From Domibacillus robiginosus (lineage in GTDB: Bacteria > Bacillota > Bacilli > Bacillales > Domibacillaceae): 64,000 bases of DNA. The DNA lies in contig NZ_LAHL01000015.1 of NCBI RefSeq assembly GCF_000966195.1, positions 1 to 64,000 on the forward strand. Direction: 5' to 3'. A program made the position numbers and the translations under genes. The first letter of the stretch is position 1. The number at the start of each line of letters is the position of its first letter. Below, piece by piece: positions 17,561 to 26,689 of the stretch. The notes below the pieces were generated by a model. It did no database searches. It had not been told where the DNA came from and worked only from the letters and a program-made list of their open reading frames with translations.

Positions 17561-18390
17561 TGACAAGTATAAGCAAGATATTAAAAAGTCAAAAAGTGAT
17601 CCTCATGTGTTCTATAATATTAGGTACTCTTTTTATCATTTCTATATTTGCCCCGTGGATAGTACCAAATGATCCGATTGCTGTCAATTTAGCCTATAAA
17701 CTACAGTCTCCATCCTGGGACTTTCCATTAGGAACCGACCATTTAGGAAGATGTAATTTATCCCGCATTATATATGGATCACGAATTTCATTGGGATTTG
17801 CCATGCTTATTTTCATTTCCTCTTTACTAATTGGTTTAATCATCGGAACCTTTTCAGGATACAAGGGTGGCTGGATTGATCATATTCTGATGAGATTTTG
17901 TGATGGAGTTATGGCTTTCCCAAGTCTTATCCTTATCCTTGGACTGGTTGGTATTTTTGGACCTGGACTTCCACAGGTCATCTTAGCGCTAATGCTTGTG
18001 CAATGGGTCTATTACGCGAGAATGTTCCGGGGAATGGTGCTTAGCCTGAAAGAACAAAATTTTATAGCAGCTGCAAAAATAAGCGGCTCCTCTCAATGGA
18101 AGATTATAAAAAATCATATTGTTCCAAATGTTCTCCCGCCACTTGTCATAATGGGCACATTGGAAATGGGATGGGCGATTATGGATATATCCGCCATGTC
18201 GTTTCTTGGATTAGGAGTGCAGCCGCCTGCATCTGAATGGGGAGCGATGATTCACGAAGGAAAATCGTATATCCGGACGAACCCAGAATTGATGCTTTAT
18301 CCAGGTTTGATGATTATGGTTGTTGTTGTTACCTTCAATTTATTAGGCGAAGCGTTATCGGAACGTTTTGGTATCAAACGTCGATTTTAA
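17557..18390 (+). CDS. ABC transporter permease (NikC/CntC-like)
   Basis: 277-aa permease of the DppC/NikC type, with an N-terminal extra helix, a conserved PLGTDHLGRCNLSRIIYGSRISL segment in the periplasmic-side region near residue 57, and a coupling loop FIAAAKISGSSQWKIIKNHIVPN near residue 168. The C-terminal half has the FLGLGVQPPASEWGAMI signature. Start ATG overlaps the stop of the partner permease, indicating coupled translation. Confidence 0.88.
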   Translation: MMTSISKILKSQKVILMCSIILGTLFIISIFAPWIVPNDPIAVNLAYKLQSPSWDFPLGTDHLGRCNLSRIIYGSRISLGFAMLIFISSLLIGLIIGTFSGYKGGWIDHILMRFCDGVMAFPSLILILGLVGIFGPGLPQVILALMLVQWVYYARMFRGMVLSLKEQNFIAAAKISGSSQWKIIKNHIVPNVLPPLVIMGTLEMGWAIMDISAMSFLGLGVQPPASEWGAMIHEGKSYIRTNPELMLYPGLMIMVVVVTFNLLGEALSERFGIKRRF

Positions 18391-18396
18391 AAAGGA

Positions 18397-19233
18397 ATGA
18401 TGATGTTGGCTGAAGAACAGTCGAATGTGTTACAAGTGAGAGATTTACATGTACAGGTAAAAACAAAAAGTGGTGCTACAACCCTCGTTGAAGGTATCAA
18501 TTTTGAACTTAAGCGCGGAAGAGTACTGGGTCTTGTTGGAGAAAGTGGATGCGGTAAAACCGTTACGAGTATGTCCATTCTTCAGCTTCTTGATCGTAAA
18601 ACAACAAAGGTTGAAGGAAGTATCATATTACAAGGGAACGAATTGAACGGTTTAGGAGAAAAAGACATGCGTGAGATCCGTGGGAAGGACATAGCTTTTA
18701 TTATGCAAAATCCAATGAATGCTTTTACGCCTGTTTTTACGATCGGTCATCAATTTGTTGAAACCATTTGTTCCCATACGAAATGGAATAAAAAACAAGC
18801 AACAGAGCTGGCCAGTGATGCGATGCGGCATGTGAATTTACCTGATCCAGTTAAACTATTAAAATGTTATCCTTTCCAATTAAGTGGTGGGATGCTTCAA
18901 CGAGTGATGATCGCAATAGCAGCATGTTTACATCCAGCTGTTATTATTGCCGATGAACCAACAACCGCCCTTGATGTAAATAACCAGAAGAAAGTGCTGT
19001 ACCATTTAGATAAAATTCGTGCTGAATATGGTACAGCCATTTTATTAATATCCCATGATCTCGGAGTCATTGCTGAAATGGCAGATGAAATAGCCGTTAT
19101 GCAACAGGGCAGAATTGTAGAAAAAGCGGATGTGTTCCAACTATTTGATGAGCCACGCCATGAGTATACGAAAAAACTTTTAAATGCACGCTCAATTTTA
19201 CATTTAGATGAGACGGCCATCTCTTTAGCTTGA
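18397..19233 (+). CDS. ABC transporter ATP-binding protein (NikD/CntD-like)
   Basis: 278-aa ATPase of the oligopeptide/nickel class. Walker A is GESGCGKT near residue 49, the signature is QLSGGMLQR near residue 163 and Walker B is VIIADEPTTALD. Three consecutive ATG codons stand at the start after an AAAGGA site; the first is annotated. It lies six bases after the second permease gene and pairs with the next gene as a heterodimeric ATPase. Confidence 0.88.
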   Translation: MMMLAEEQSNVLQVRDLHVQVKTKSGATTLVEGINFELKRGRVLGLVGESGCGKTVTSMSILQLLDRKTTKVEGSIILQGNELNGLGEKDMREIRGKDIAFIMQNPMNAFTPVFTIGHQFVETICSHTKWNKKQATELASDAMRHVNLPDPVKLLKCYPFQLSGGMLQRVMIAIAACLHPAVIIADEPTTALDVNNQKKVLYHLDKIRAEYGTAILLISHDLGVIAEMADEIAVMQQGRIVEKADVFQLFDEPRHEYTKKLLNARSILHLDETAISLA

Positions 19234-19264
19234 GTGATGATAGGCATTTATGAGGAGTGAAAAA

Positions 19265-20077
19265 ATGAGTTTATTGCAAGTAAATGAAGTAACTCATAGC
19301 TATGGTACCCGAGCGCTTTTTAATTGGAAAGGTCACTCCCAAAAAGTGCTTTCTAATATATCTTTTTCTTTGGGGGAAGGAACCTGTTTAGGAATGCTTG
19401 GTACGAGCGGAGCTGGTAAAAGCACGTTGGGAAAAGTCATTCTAGGGTTAGAACGGCCTCAATTGGGGCAGGTTCTATTTCAAGGGCATGATATCTATAC
19501 AGCAGACAAGCAAACACGTCAAAACATTCGCCGTGATCTTCAGGTTGTTTTTCAGGATTCATATTCGGCGGTCAACCCTCGAATGTCCGCCAGGCGTATT
19601 ATTGCAGAGCCACTAGAAAACTACGAAAAGCTAACAATAACCGAAATGAAACGCATTGTTATTGAATTATTGGAAAGGGTAGGGCTGAGTGAAGGGGATT
19701 TAAACAAATATCCTCATCAATTTAGCGGCGGCCAATTGCAGAGAATCAATATTGCAAGAGCTATCGCACTCAAGCCCAAGCTGATTGTCTTAGATGAATC
19801 TGTAAGCAGTCTAGATATGGTTAATCAAACCCTTATTTTAGAATTACTAAGAGAGCTAAAAGAAGACTTCGGGTTATCCTACTTCTTTATTACACATGAT
19901 ATTAAAGCTGCTTATACGATTAGTGATAAGTTAGGTGTACTCGAAAAAGGAAAATTAGTCGAGCTTTACGATTCGAAAAATCAGTTTTTCACTTCAGAAC
20001 ATCCGGTAGTAAAGGAAATGAGAGATTCTATACTTGCCGAGCACCCGCGTTTTCGATCAGTTAGAACAAGGGCTTAG
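19265..20077 (+). CDS. ABC transporter ATP-binding protein (NikE/CntF-like)
   Basis: 270-aa second ATPase of the importer. Walker A GTSGAGKS near residue 47, Q-loop VVFQDSYSAVNPRMS, signature FSGGQLQR near residue 148, Walker B LIVLDESVSSLD. ATG 19265 is used because GAGGAGTG lies 7 nt before it; the ATG 15 bases upstream has a poorer site. A terminator follows at 20151, so the operon ends here and the next flavoprotein has its own promoter. Confidence 0.88.
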   Translation: MSLLQVNEVTHSYGTRALFNWKGHSQKVLSNISFSLGEGTCLGMLGTSGAGKSTLGKVILGLERPQLGQVLFQGHDIYTADKQTRQNIRRDLQVVFQDSYSAVNPRMSARRIIAEPLENYEKLTITEMKRIVIELLERVGLSEGDLNKYPHQFSGGQLQRINIARAIALKPKLIVLDESVSSLDMVNQTLILELLRELKEDFGLSYFFITHDIKAAYTISDKLGVLEKGKLVELYDSKNQFFTSEHPVVKEMRDSILAEHPRFRSVRTRA

Positions 20078-20150
20078 CCATATATAACTTAACAGCATCT
20101 ACATTAAATTAAATTCCAAGCGCAACAAATACAATTATGCTGCATTGGAA

Positions 20151-20190
20151 ACACTCCAGAACTTTAGGATCTGGGGTGATTTTTTTTTTC
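20151..20190 (+). terminator. Terminator after the metal ABC operon
   Basis: CACTCCAGA / TCTGGGGTG stem with one wobble pair, then a run of ten T residues. Confidence 0.8.
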
Positions 20191-20259
20191 TCCCCCTAAG
20201 GTTATTTTAGTACTTTATCATATTGAGGTATTTGTTATTTACCTAAAAATAACAAATGA

Positions 20260-20312
20260 TTGACTTCTTATTTATTTTACTTATAATTACATTCAAATAT
20301 ATATTTGAATGT
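20260..20312 (+). promoter_or_regulatory. Promoter overlapped by a perfect 24-bp palindrome
   Basis: TTGACT (20260-20265), 16-bp spacer, TATAAT (20282-20287), then a perfect palindrome at 20289-20312 (ACATTCAAATAT and its reverse complement) covering the likely transcription start. Its TTCAA/TTGAA half-sites are similar in style to ArsR/SmtB-family operators, so metal or oxidant control is plausible; no regulator gene is adjacent. Confidence 0.7.
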
Positions 20313-20336
20313 TATGGGTGTAAAGGAGCTGATCAT

Positions 20337-21383
20337 GTGGAGCATTATGAAGTTGCAATTGTTGGAGCAGGCCAGGCTGGAATTACAATCGGCTATTATT
20401 TAAAAAAAGAAAAGGTTCCATTTATCATTTTAGATAAAAACGAGAAGGCAGGAGATTCATGGAGAAAAAGGTATGATTCTTTAATTTTATTTACTCCGCG
20501 AAAGTATAGCAGTCTTCCTGGATTACACATGAACGGCTTACCTGAAGGGCTTCCGACAAAACAAGAAATGGCCGATTATTTAACTGAGTATGTTAATTAT
20601 TTTAAGCTGCCTATCCTCAATAATGTAACCGTAGAAAAGCTAGATAAAATAAAAGGTTTTTTTTATTTGGATACCAATAAAGGCATTGTAGGAGCAAAAA
20701 AAGTCGTTATTGCTACGGGAGCATTTCAAAAACCATATGTGCCGTCTTTTGCGAAAACAGCAGAAGAAAGCTTCTATCAACTTCATTCAGCTGCCTATCG
20801 ATCTCCGGATCAACTACCGGGTCATTCTGTATTAATTGTAGGAGGAGGAAATTCGGGAGCACAAATTGCAGTGGAGCTGTCAAAAGAAAAAACAGTGACA
20901 ATAGCTGTTAATCATCCATTTAAGTTTTTACCTTTGTATTTATTTGGTAAAAGCATATTTGATTGGTTGAAATTCACTGGTCTTTTATATGCAGGTATTA
21001 ATACAACAAAAGGAAATTGGTTTAGAAAACAAAAAGACCCCGTTTTCGGTCAGGAATTGAAAGCATGTATAGAACAGGGGAAAGTTGATGTAAAGCCCAA
21101 AGTAATTGGTATTGAGGGGAAAACAGTAGTCTTTCAGGATAACAGCCAACAGTCATTTGACAGTATTATTTGGTCTACAGGTTTTGTTCCTTCATATGAC
21201 TGGATTACGGTCGAGGGTGTGGTTTCGTCAGAGGGAAAACCTATTCATGAAAGAGGCGTAAGCCCAATTAAAGGGATGTACTTTATTGGGCTGCCCTGGC
21301 AGCATCAACGCGGCTCCGCTTTAATTTGTGGAGTTGATCTTGATGCGAAGTTTTTAATTCATCGTATTCTTGAAAAGGATTAA
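20337..21383 (+). CDS. FAD-dependent NAD(P)H oxidoreductase (CzcO-like monooxygenase family)
   Basis: About 348 aa from GTG 20337 (AAAGGAG lies 9 nt upstream); an in-frame ATG at 20256 overlaps the promoter and is rejected. The FAD-binding GAGQAG motif lies near residue 13, an FAD-contact LILFTPRKYSSLPG near residue 57, and a second dinucleotide motif VGGGNSGAQIA near residue 172 for NADPH. The layout is that of flavin-containing monooxygenase/CzcO-type proteins, often found beside cation transport genes. It is monocistronic with a palindrome-controlled promoter. The substrate is unknown. Confidence 0.82.
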   Translation: MEHYEVAIVGAGQAGITIGYYLKKEKVPFIILDKNEKAGDSWRKRYDSLILFTPRKYSSLPGLHMNGLPEGLPTKQEMADYLTEYVNYFKLPILNNVTVEKLDKIKGFFYLDTNKGIVGAKKVVIATGAFQKPYVPSFAKTAEESFYQLHSAAYRSPDQLPGHSVLIVGGGNSGAQIAVELSKEKTVTIAVNHPFKFLPLYLFGKSIFDWLKFTGLLYAGINTTKGNWFRKQKDPVFGQELKACIEQGKVDVKPKVIGIEGKTVVFQDNSQQSFDSIIWSTGFVPSYDWITVEGVVSSEGKPIHERGVSPIKGMYFIGLPWQHQRGSALICGVDLDAKFLIHRILEKD

Positions 21384-21681
21384 TGTTGTCATCAAAATTA
21401 GCAACTGAATGGAAATATCCTTACTAAAACCTCCACACAGGATGCTACTTATCATTTACTGTGCATGCTCTATAACATAAATATTTCTGTTTCACCGTTG
21501 TTAGCAGAATTAGCTGCCCAGTTCATTGTGTCTCATATATCTGGATACAATCATTGATAAACTTCGAAAACACACGATTTACCGAAATCAATTGGTGAAT
21601 AATTATTTATCGGGCTATGATTCTTACAATGATGAAATGGTAATTTTTAGCTGACTGAAGCTTCCAGCCCATAGATCAGGA
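21384..21681. other. Spacer leading into a MocR remnant
   Basis: Scattered short frames with no intact gene. The stretch from about 21555 may be more of the decayed MocR gene but is too worn to align by eye. Confidence 0.3.
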
Positions 21682-21813
21682 ACAGATTTTGAGGCCCTTG
21701 CTTTAAAGCATGGTGTTGAAGCAAATGCTGCTGAACGATTGGCAATAGGAAGCAGTATTCCTAAGAGAGTCGTTCGTCTATCTATTTGTGGGCCTGAAAC
21801 AAATGAACAATAA
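21682..21813 (+). pseudogene. C-terminal remnant of a MocR-type (GntR/aminotransferase) regulator
   Basis: A 43-codon frame reading TDFEALALKHGVEANAAERL and then IPKRVVRLSICGPETNEQ resembles the end of MocR regulators, where an FxxxAxxxGV block precedes a VRLSLxGP segment. There is no start and upstream sequence is broken, so only a relic of the PLP-binding domain remains. Confidence 0.5.
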
Positions 21814-21946
21814 GAGAAGGGTTTCATCATTTTACAGCTATTATTTAAAAGTCTTTAATTAATTTGTATGCCACACATTTTTGGGATTGTGTGGCTTTTT
21901 TGGGCATGTTACCATAACATCAATTGATTTCGAGGAGGTTATAGCG

Positions 21947-22726
21947 ATGAGAATTCCTATTTATCAGATTGACGCGTTTACAAATGAACAATTTAAAGGG
22001 AATCCCGCAGCAGTATGTCCACTAAATAAATGGATAAAAGATGATGTAATGCAGAAAATTGCAGCAGAAAATAATTTATCTGAAACAGCCTTTTTTGTTA
22101 AAAAGGATAAGGGGTATGAATTAAGGTGGTTCACTCCAAAAGGAGAAATAGATTTGTGTGGGCACGCCACACTGGCATCTGCTTTTGTGATCTGTACGTA
22201 TCTAGATCAGAAGGTAAAGGATATAGCGTTTTATACAAAAAGCGGGCTCTTAGAAGTGTCTCGGGATAATGGGTTGTTTACACTATCTTTTCCTTCCAGA
22301 GAAGGAGAAAAGTGCAATGCTCCAGAGGCACTTATTAAAGGCTTAGGTAAAGTACCTGTAGAAGTGTATAAGTCCAGAGACTATATGGCCGTATTTGATA
22401 CGGAGCAGGACATTTTGAATCTTGAATTAAATATGGATGAATTAAAAAAGCTAGATGCTTTTGGCGTAATTGTAACAGCTAAAGGAAAGGAAGCAGACTT
22501 CGTATCAAGATTTTTTGCACCAAAGGCTGGAATAGATGAAGACCCTGTTACTGGTTCTGCTCACTGTACATTGATTCCTTATTGGAAAAACAAATTGAAT
22601 AAATGTAAATTTACTGCATGGCAGTTATCAGAAAGAGGCGGAAAATTGTATTGTGCTGATTCAGGTGAAACGGTAAAAATGTCTGGAGAAGCTGTCTCTT
22701 ATCTAGAAGGATATATAACTATTTAG
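21947..22726 (+). CDS. PhzF-family isomerase
   Basis: 259-aa protein of the PhzF/diaminopimelate-epimerase-like fold. Start ATG 21947 has GAGGAGG 8 nt upstream. The family motifs FKGNPAAVC near residue 15, NLSETAFF near residue 40 with the conserved catalytic Glu, DLCGHATLA near residue 68 and DPVTGSAHC near residue 200 are all intact. PhzF itself isomerises a phenazine precursor, but most Bacillus members have unknown substrates and no phenazine genes are here. It is a single gene after the flavoprotein and MocR relic. Confidence 0.88.
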   Translation: MRIPIYQIDAFTNEQFKGNPAAVCPLNKWIKDDVMQKIAAENNLSETAFFVKKDKGYELRWFTPKGEIDLCGHATLASAFVICTYLDQKVKDIAFYTKSGLLEVSRDNGLFTLSFPSREGEKCNAPEALIKGLGKVPVEVYKSRDYMAVFDTEQDILNLELNMDELKKLDAFGVIVTAKGKEADFVSRFFAPKAGIDEDPVTGSAHCTLIPYWKNKLNKCKFTAWQLSERGGKLYCADSGETVKMSGEAVSYLEGYITI

Positions 22727-22916
22727 ATACATTTACTCAACAAATAAAGAAACTTATTAAGCTAACGGGCGTGCAGCTGAAGAAAGTAAAACATAAAACC
22801 CGCTTCCAAATATAAGATAAGTGCAATTATGCTGTATTTCTAATATAAAGTGAATTGTTAAATAATCGGTAAAATGGACAATCTGTTTCAAGGATATACT
22901 TATACATGAGAAAGGG

Positions 22917-23159
22917 GTGAGAATAATAAAAAAGTATCTTATATTTTTAATTTGTTTTGCTGTATTGTATATGATAGTTCAAACCGGAACAGGTCTATTT
23001 CTCACAGCGTGGTACACGCCCGATCTTTATTCAACAAGGGGGAATCCAGGTCCAGAAGTGGCCTTTGGACAAGCCTCTTCAAGCTTCGTTTTTATCATAT
23101 TCCTAACAGCTACATTCGCTTATTTTCTTTCTCAAAAAGTATACAAACAGCCTAACTAG
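22917..23159 (+). CDS. Small two-helix membrane protein, unknown function
   Basis: 80 aa with two hydrophobic helices (about residues 7-30 and 53-72) joined by a polar loop containing WYTPDLYSTRGNPGPE. No family is recognised with certainty. The start is unclear: GTG 22917 is inside the AAAGGGGTGA ribosome site, so initiation may be at an ATA codon a few positions later (22923 or 22926), or the true start has been mutated. The frame otherwise looks real, with charged C-terminal tail. Confidence 0.6.
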   Translation: MRIIKKYLIFLICFAVLYMIVQTGTGLFLTAWYTPDLYSTRGNPGPEVAFGQASSSFVFIIFLTATFAYFLSQKVYKQPN

Positions 23160-23284
23160 CCTGTTTAAAATATGGTTTAGAACATGATGTTCACAATGTA
23201 AGAGTATCATTAACTTATAGGGTATTTCTCCCTCAAGATAAGCGAGAAAAGCTTCAAGCTTGGTCCAACGGTCATATTTAGTCA

Positions 23285-23337
23285 TAAAAAAGCTGCATCT
23301 TCAATTGTTAATTATGTTTAACAATTGGAGATGCAGC
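23285..23337 (-). terminator. Strong 20-bp hairpin, terminator on the minus strand
   Basis: GCTGCATCT...TTAA and its near-perfect complement form a stem of about 20 bp; the minus-strand side ends in TTTTTT. It lies about 540 bases past the YitT gene with nothing intact between. Confidence 0.6.
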
Positions 23338-23879
23338 GCAAAAATGGTCCTTTTTCTTCTTCTAAAATAAATTGTTATTCAACAGTTCGTCCATTCAGGC
23401 AAGCAGCGCGAATCTCAGCTTAAGATAATGTGAGGAAATCGGCTCCAGGGCTCTCGTAGTTACAGTGAGTGATTGACTGGTAAAGCCAAAAGTGGGATTG
23501 TCTCGCAATGCCGGGAAGGAAGAAGATGCATAAAAATACAAATAAGCATTTGCCTGTACCTATAGTTAAAAGGATGTCTTTTTGTTTTGTTTTTTGTTAG
23601 ACTTTTAAATTCATATGGAGAGGTATTTCTTTTTGGTTAGCCCGTAATCCCTACTTTTACACAGATAGTAGCGTTATGCTTATGTAAGTTAACCTTCATT
23701 TTCATCCAACAGAAAAATGGATGAAATTAACATATAGTCAATCAACAGTACTTCTACATAAATAAACAATCATATTTTCAGGCTCACTAGCTATTGAGTA
23801 TCAAGAGATGATGATTTTCTGTTTTCTTCCTTAATTAAAATTCACTTAATGACCTATACTCCATTAACAGGGCTGGTTA
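23338..23879. other. Spacer without a recognised gene
   Basis: Only short frames, no family motif. The sequence GTTATTCAACAGTTCGTCC near 23372 has a related version near 26544, hinting at a common decayed element. Confidence 0.3.
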
Positions 23880-24764
23880 TTAATGAATATCTCTCTTTTT
23901 AAAACGCCCTCCACGAACTTCTGTAATGTCTCCTACTGCCAAAAAAGCATTTGGATCTAACTCTTCCACAATCCCTTTTAACTTAGCTTCTTCCAGGCGC
24001 GTAATAATACAAAAGATTACTCTTTTTTCGTCGCCTGTGTAAGCTCCTTCACCATTGAGAAACGTTACCCCACGCCCTAAACGGTCATTGATGGCCTCCC
24101 CAATTTCCTGAAAATGATCACTGATAATCCAGGCGGATTTAGATTCTTCCAGCCCGGCAACCACCGTATCAATTGTTTTGGAAGCAATAACATACGCTAA
24201 AATCGAATACATCGCACGATCCCAACTAAAAACGAATCCTGCTGCACTTAAAATAAATACGTTAAAGAACATTACAATTTCACCAACAGAAAAGGGTACT
24301 TTTTTATTAATCAAAATAGCAAGAATTTCTGTTCCATCTAACGCTCCGCCGTAGCGAATAACAAGGCCGATACCACTGCCGAGTGCCATTCCTCCAAAGA
24401 TTGTAGCAAGAAGAATGTCTTCTGTAAAAGGAGGAATAGGATGAAAATAAGCTGTGAAGATTGATAGCATGAAAATGCCAAAAATAGTTGATAAAGCAAA
24501 GGTTTTACCGATTTGTTTGTATCCAATGTAGACGAACGGTAGGTTCAAGAGGAAAATAAAGAGCCCCAGGCTCACTCCAGTAATGTGGGAAAGCATGATA
24601 GATATGCCCGTAATTCCCCCATCAATAACGTGGTTTGGAACTAAAAAGATTTCCAGGCCTGTTGCCATCAATAAGGATCCAACAGTGATAACAGCTCCTC
24701 TTTGAATAATCTCAAATAGTGAAGCCCTTTTGTGCTGTGCTTTTAGTTTTCCTGATTCTGCCAA
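23880..24764 (-). CDS. YitT-family membrane protein (DUF2179)
   Basis: 294 aa when started at TTG 24764, which follows AAAGGGAGGAA; the frame extends further upstream but without a ribosome site. Five or six hydrophobic helices fill residues 20-180, with the family segment GLEIFLVPNHVIDGGITGISIML near residue 34, and a cytoplasmic C-terminal DUF2179 domain (about residues 205-285, with KRVIFCIITRLEEAKLK). YitT proteins are common in Bacilli in several copies; function is poorly defined. Single gene. Confidence 0.85.
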   Translation of the reverse strand: MAESGKLKAQHKRASLFEIIQRGAVITVGSLLMATGLEIFLVPNHVIDGGITGISIMLSHITGVSLGLFIFLLNLPFVYIGYKQIGKTFALSTIFGIFMLSIFTAYFHPIPPFTEDILLATIFGGMALGSGIGLVIRYGGALDGTEILAILINKKVPFSVGEIVMFFNVFILSAAGFVFSWDRAMYSILAYVIASKTIDTVVAGLEESKSAWIISDHFQEIGEAINDRLGRGVTFLNGEGAYTGDEKRVIFCIITRLEEAKLKGIVEELDPNAFLAVGDITEVRGGRFKKRDIH

Positions 24765-25321
24765 TGTATTCCTCCCTTTCGTTAAATATGTATTGTAATA
24801 GTCATACATTTTTGTTTGGAATAGAAAAATATTATTAGAAAAAACCTGCAAAAATAAATATGACTAAATGGATCATAAGATTTAGAAAATTGCCATGTTT
24901 ATAATACATTCTTTCTTACAGAATAAGAAGTTAGACTTTAAAGAAACGATAGAAGACCAGAGATATAACAAAAACACTTCACTAATTGACAGTTAGATAA
25001 TAGTTGTACTGAGGAATAAGAAAATTGTAATCGAGGGGATAAGAGTAAAAAAAATGTGACAAACCATCATTCAGATAACAGGGCATCTGATGAATCAAAA
25101 CTTTAACGAGTACCTGCTCTAATCCTCTTTTATTTTAAGTTCTCACTTTTATTATTATACTACGTAGCTTGCCTGGGAAGAAAGGCTGCATATCATCACA
25201 CTGCAACGAAACTGACAGGTTATATGAATATCCTTTGGAAGGTCCGTTCGTAAACGAGTGACGCCATCCATAATCTAAAGTATAATTCATTATAAAAAGG
25301 CTAATAGGACGTGAGTATAGA
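24765..25321. other. Spacer before the HprK paralogue
   Basis: No gene recognised in either strand; AT-rich with scattered stops. Confidence 0.35.
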
Positions 25322-26257
25322 GTGAAAAAAATAACGGTTGAAAACTTGGTTGAAAAGTTTTCATTAAAAGTACTGGCTGGTGAAGATCAGCTACAGCAAG
25401 TCATTACGCAGCCACGAGTGCATCGTCCTGGTCTTGAGTTTGTTGGTCATTTTGATTTTTTTCCAACAGAACAAGTTCAAATTTTGGGGAAAAAGGAAAT
25501 TACGTATTTACATAAATTAAGCCATGAAGAACGTAAGCTCCGAATTGGAAATATTGTTCATTATCATCCGCCATGTTTTATCGTAACGGCTGGTGAAGAG
25601 GGACTTACTTATTTAATTCATCATTGTACAGAGCAGGGAATCCCTTTGTTAGTAACAAATAAGCCACAGATCACTTCAGAGTTTATCACCAGATTGGATT
25701 ACTATTTAATAAAGGAACTGGCGTCCGAAATGGCGGTGCACGGAGTTTGTATAAATGTGTCAGGCATTGGGATATTACTTCGTGGAAGCTCGGGAGTAGG
25801 GAAAAGCGAGACAGCGCACACATTGATTCGCCGGGGACACCGGCTGGTTGCCGATGATATCGTTGTCCTAAAGAGGCTTAGTCCGCAAACAATTCTAGGT
25901 ACACATGATGAGAAAACCAAAGAGTTTTTGGCTCTCCGCAGTATTGGATTATTGAACGTGGTTCGCTTATATGGTCGTAAGGCGTTTCAGGATGAAACAC
26001 GAATCGCTCTTGATATCCATTTGACGAAATGGGAGAAGGATGCCTTGTATAATGATTTGGAACAGGAATTTCACTATACTGATTATATGGGTGTTAAAAT
26101 TCCTTCTATAGAAATCCAGCTTCAGCCTGGGCGTGATGTGGCAGGGTTGATTGAAGCAGCTGCAAACAACTGGTATTTAAAGGAGCAAGGATACAGTGCA
26201 GCAGAAGAGTTTATGAGCAGAATTGAAGCTGATATTACGAAATCTGATAATGAATAA
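25322..26257 (+). CDS. hprK: HPr kinase/phosphorylase (HprK), likely a second copy
   Basis: 311-aa bifunctional enzyme that phosphorylates Ser46 of HPr and Crh with ATP and removes it by phosphorolysis, the trigger of CcpA-type catabolite repression. H140, the P-loop GSSGVGKS (155-162, with K161) and the VADD carboxylates (177-179) are intact, as is a divergent LALRSIGLLNV version of the family signature near residue 202. It stands alone, without lgt or ppaX, which normally follow hprK in Bacilli, and its sequence departs from the usual signature wording. So it is probably a paralogue of the housekeeping gene. It begins at GTG with a weak ribosome site. Confidence 0.85.
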   Translation: MKKITVENLVEKFSLKVLAGEDQLQQVITQPRVHRPGLEFVGHFDFFPTEQVQILGKKEITYLHKLSHEERKLRIGNIVHYHPPCFIVTAGEEGLTYLIHHCTEQGIPLLVTNKPQITSEFITRLDYYLIKELASEMAVHGVCINVSGIGILLRGSSGVGKSETAHTLIRRGHRLVADDIVVLKRLSPQTILGTHDEKTKEFLALRSIGLLNVVRLYGRKAFQDETRIALDIHLTKWEKDALYNDLEQEFHYTDYMGVKIPSIEIQLQPGRDVAGLIEAAANNWYLKEQGYSAAEEFMSRIEADITKSDNE

Positions 26258-26689
26258 TTTTTTAAGCCTTGTTAAATGAAAGCATTTTATTGACGAGTAT
26301 GTATTCATTGGGGATTTTTATATATCATCCAAGCAAGCTCTCCTTGTTCAAACAGCCCATAACGTTCTTTAGGAAAGAGATTTTTTTAAGAAGAGTAGTC
26401 AATATGGCTGTTTAATAGAACTCGAAGGTAAGAAGAGAAGGTGAATTATTTCCCTTCTCTTTTTTGATTAAAGAAATTTTCTGGAGCTGTTATCCATTTT
26501 ATTACTAATAATGGTTTAAAGAGAAGGTGTATTGTATTACCGCTAGTTACTCAATAGTTCATCCGTATAGCTGGGTAAGCAAGGTTTACTTATTTCAGCC
26601 ACAGTTAAGCAAAACGATTTAAGACAGAGCTTGACTTTTTCTTTTACAGAGGTAAAGAAGTTGAAAAACAGCGCCAGAGAATGATGATG
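26258..26689. other. Spacer with terminator between hprK and the sirtuin gene
   Basis: AAGAGAAGG / CCTTCTCTT hairpin with T run at 26431-26466 probably ends the hprK transcript. No coding sequence recognised. Confidence 0.5.

Noticed and set aside
14973-20077. Reading the ABC operon as an oligopeptide (Opp/Dpp) importer
   Set aside because: Fur-like box and the RPxRFL motif favour the nickel/metallophore branch, though peptide transport is not fully excluded.
21881-21946. Upstream in-frame start for the PhzF gene
   Set aside because: No ribosome site; ATG 21947 has a strong GAGGAGG and matches the family N-terminus.
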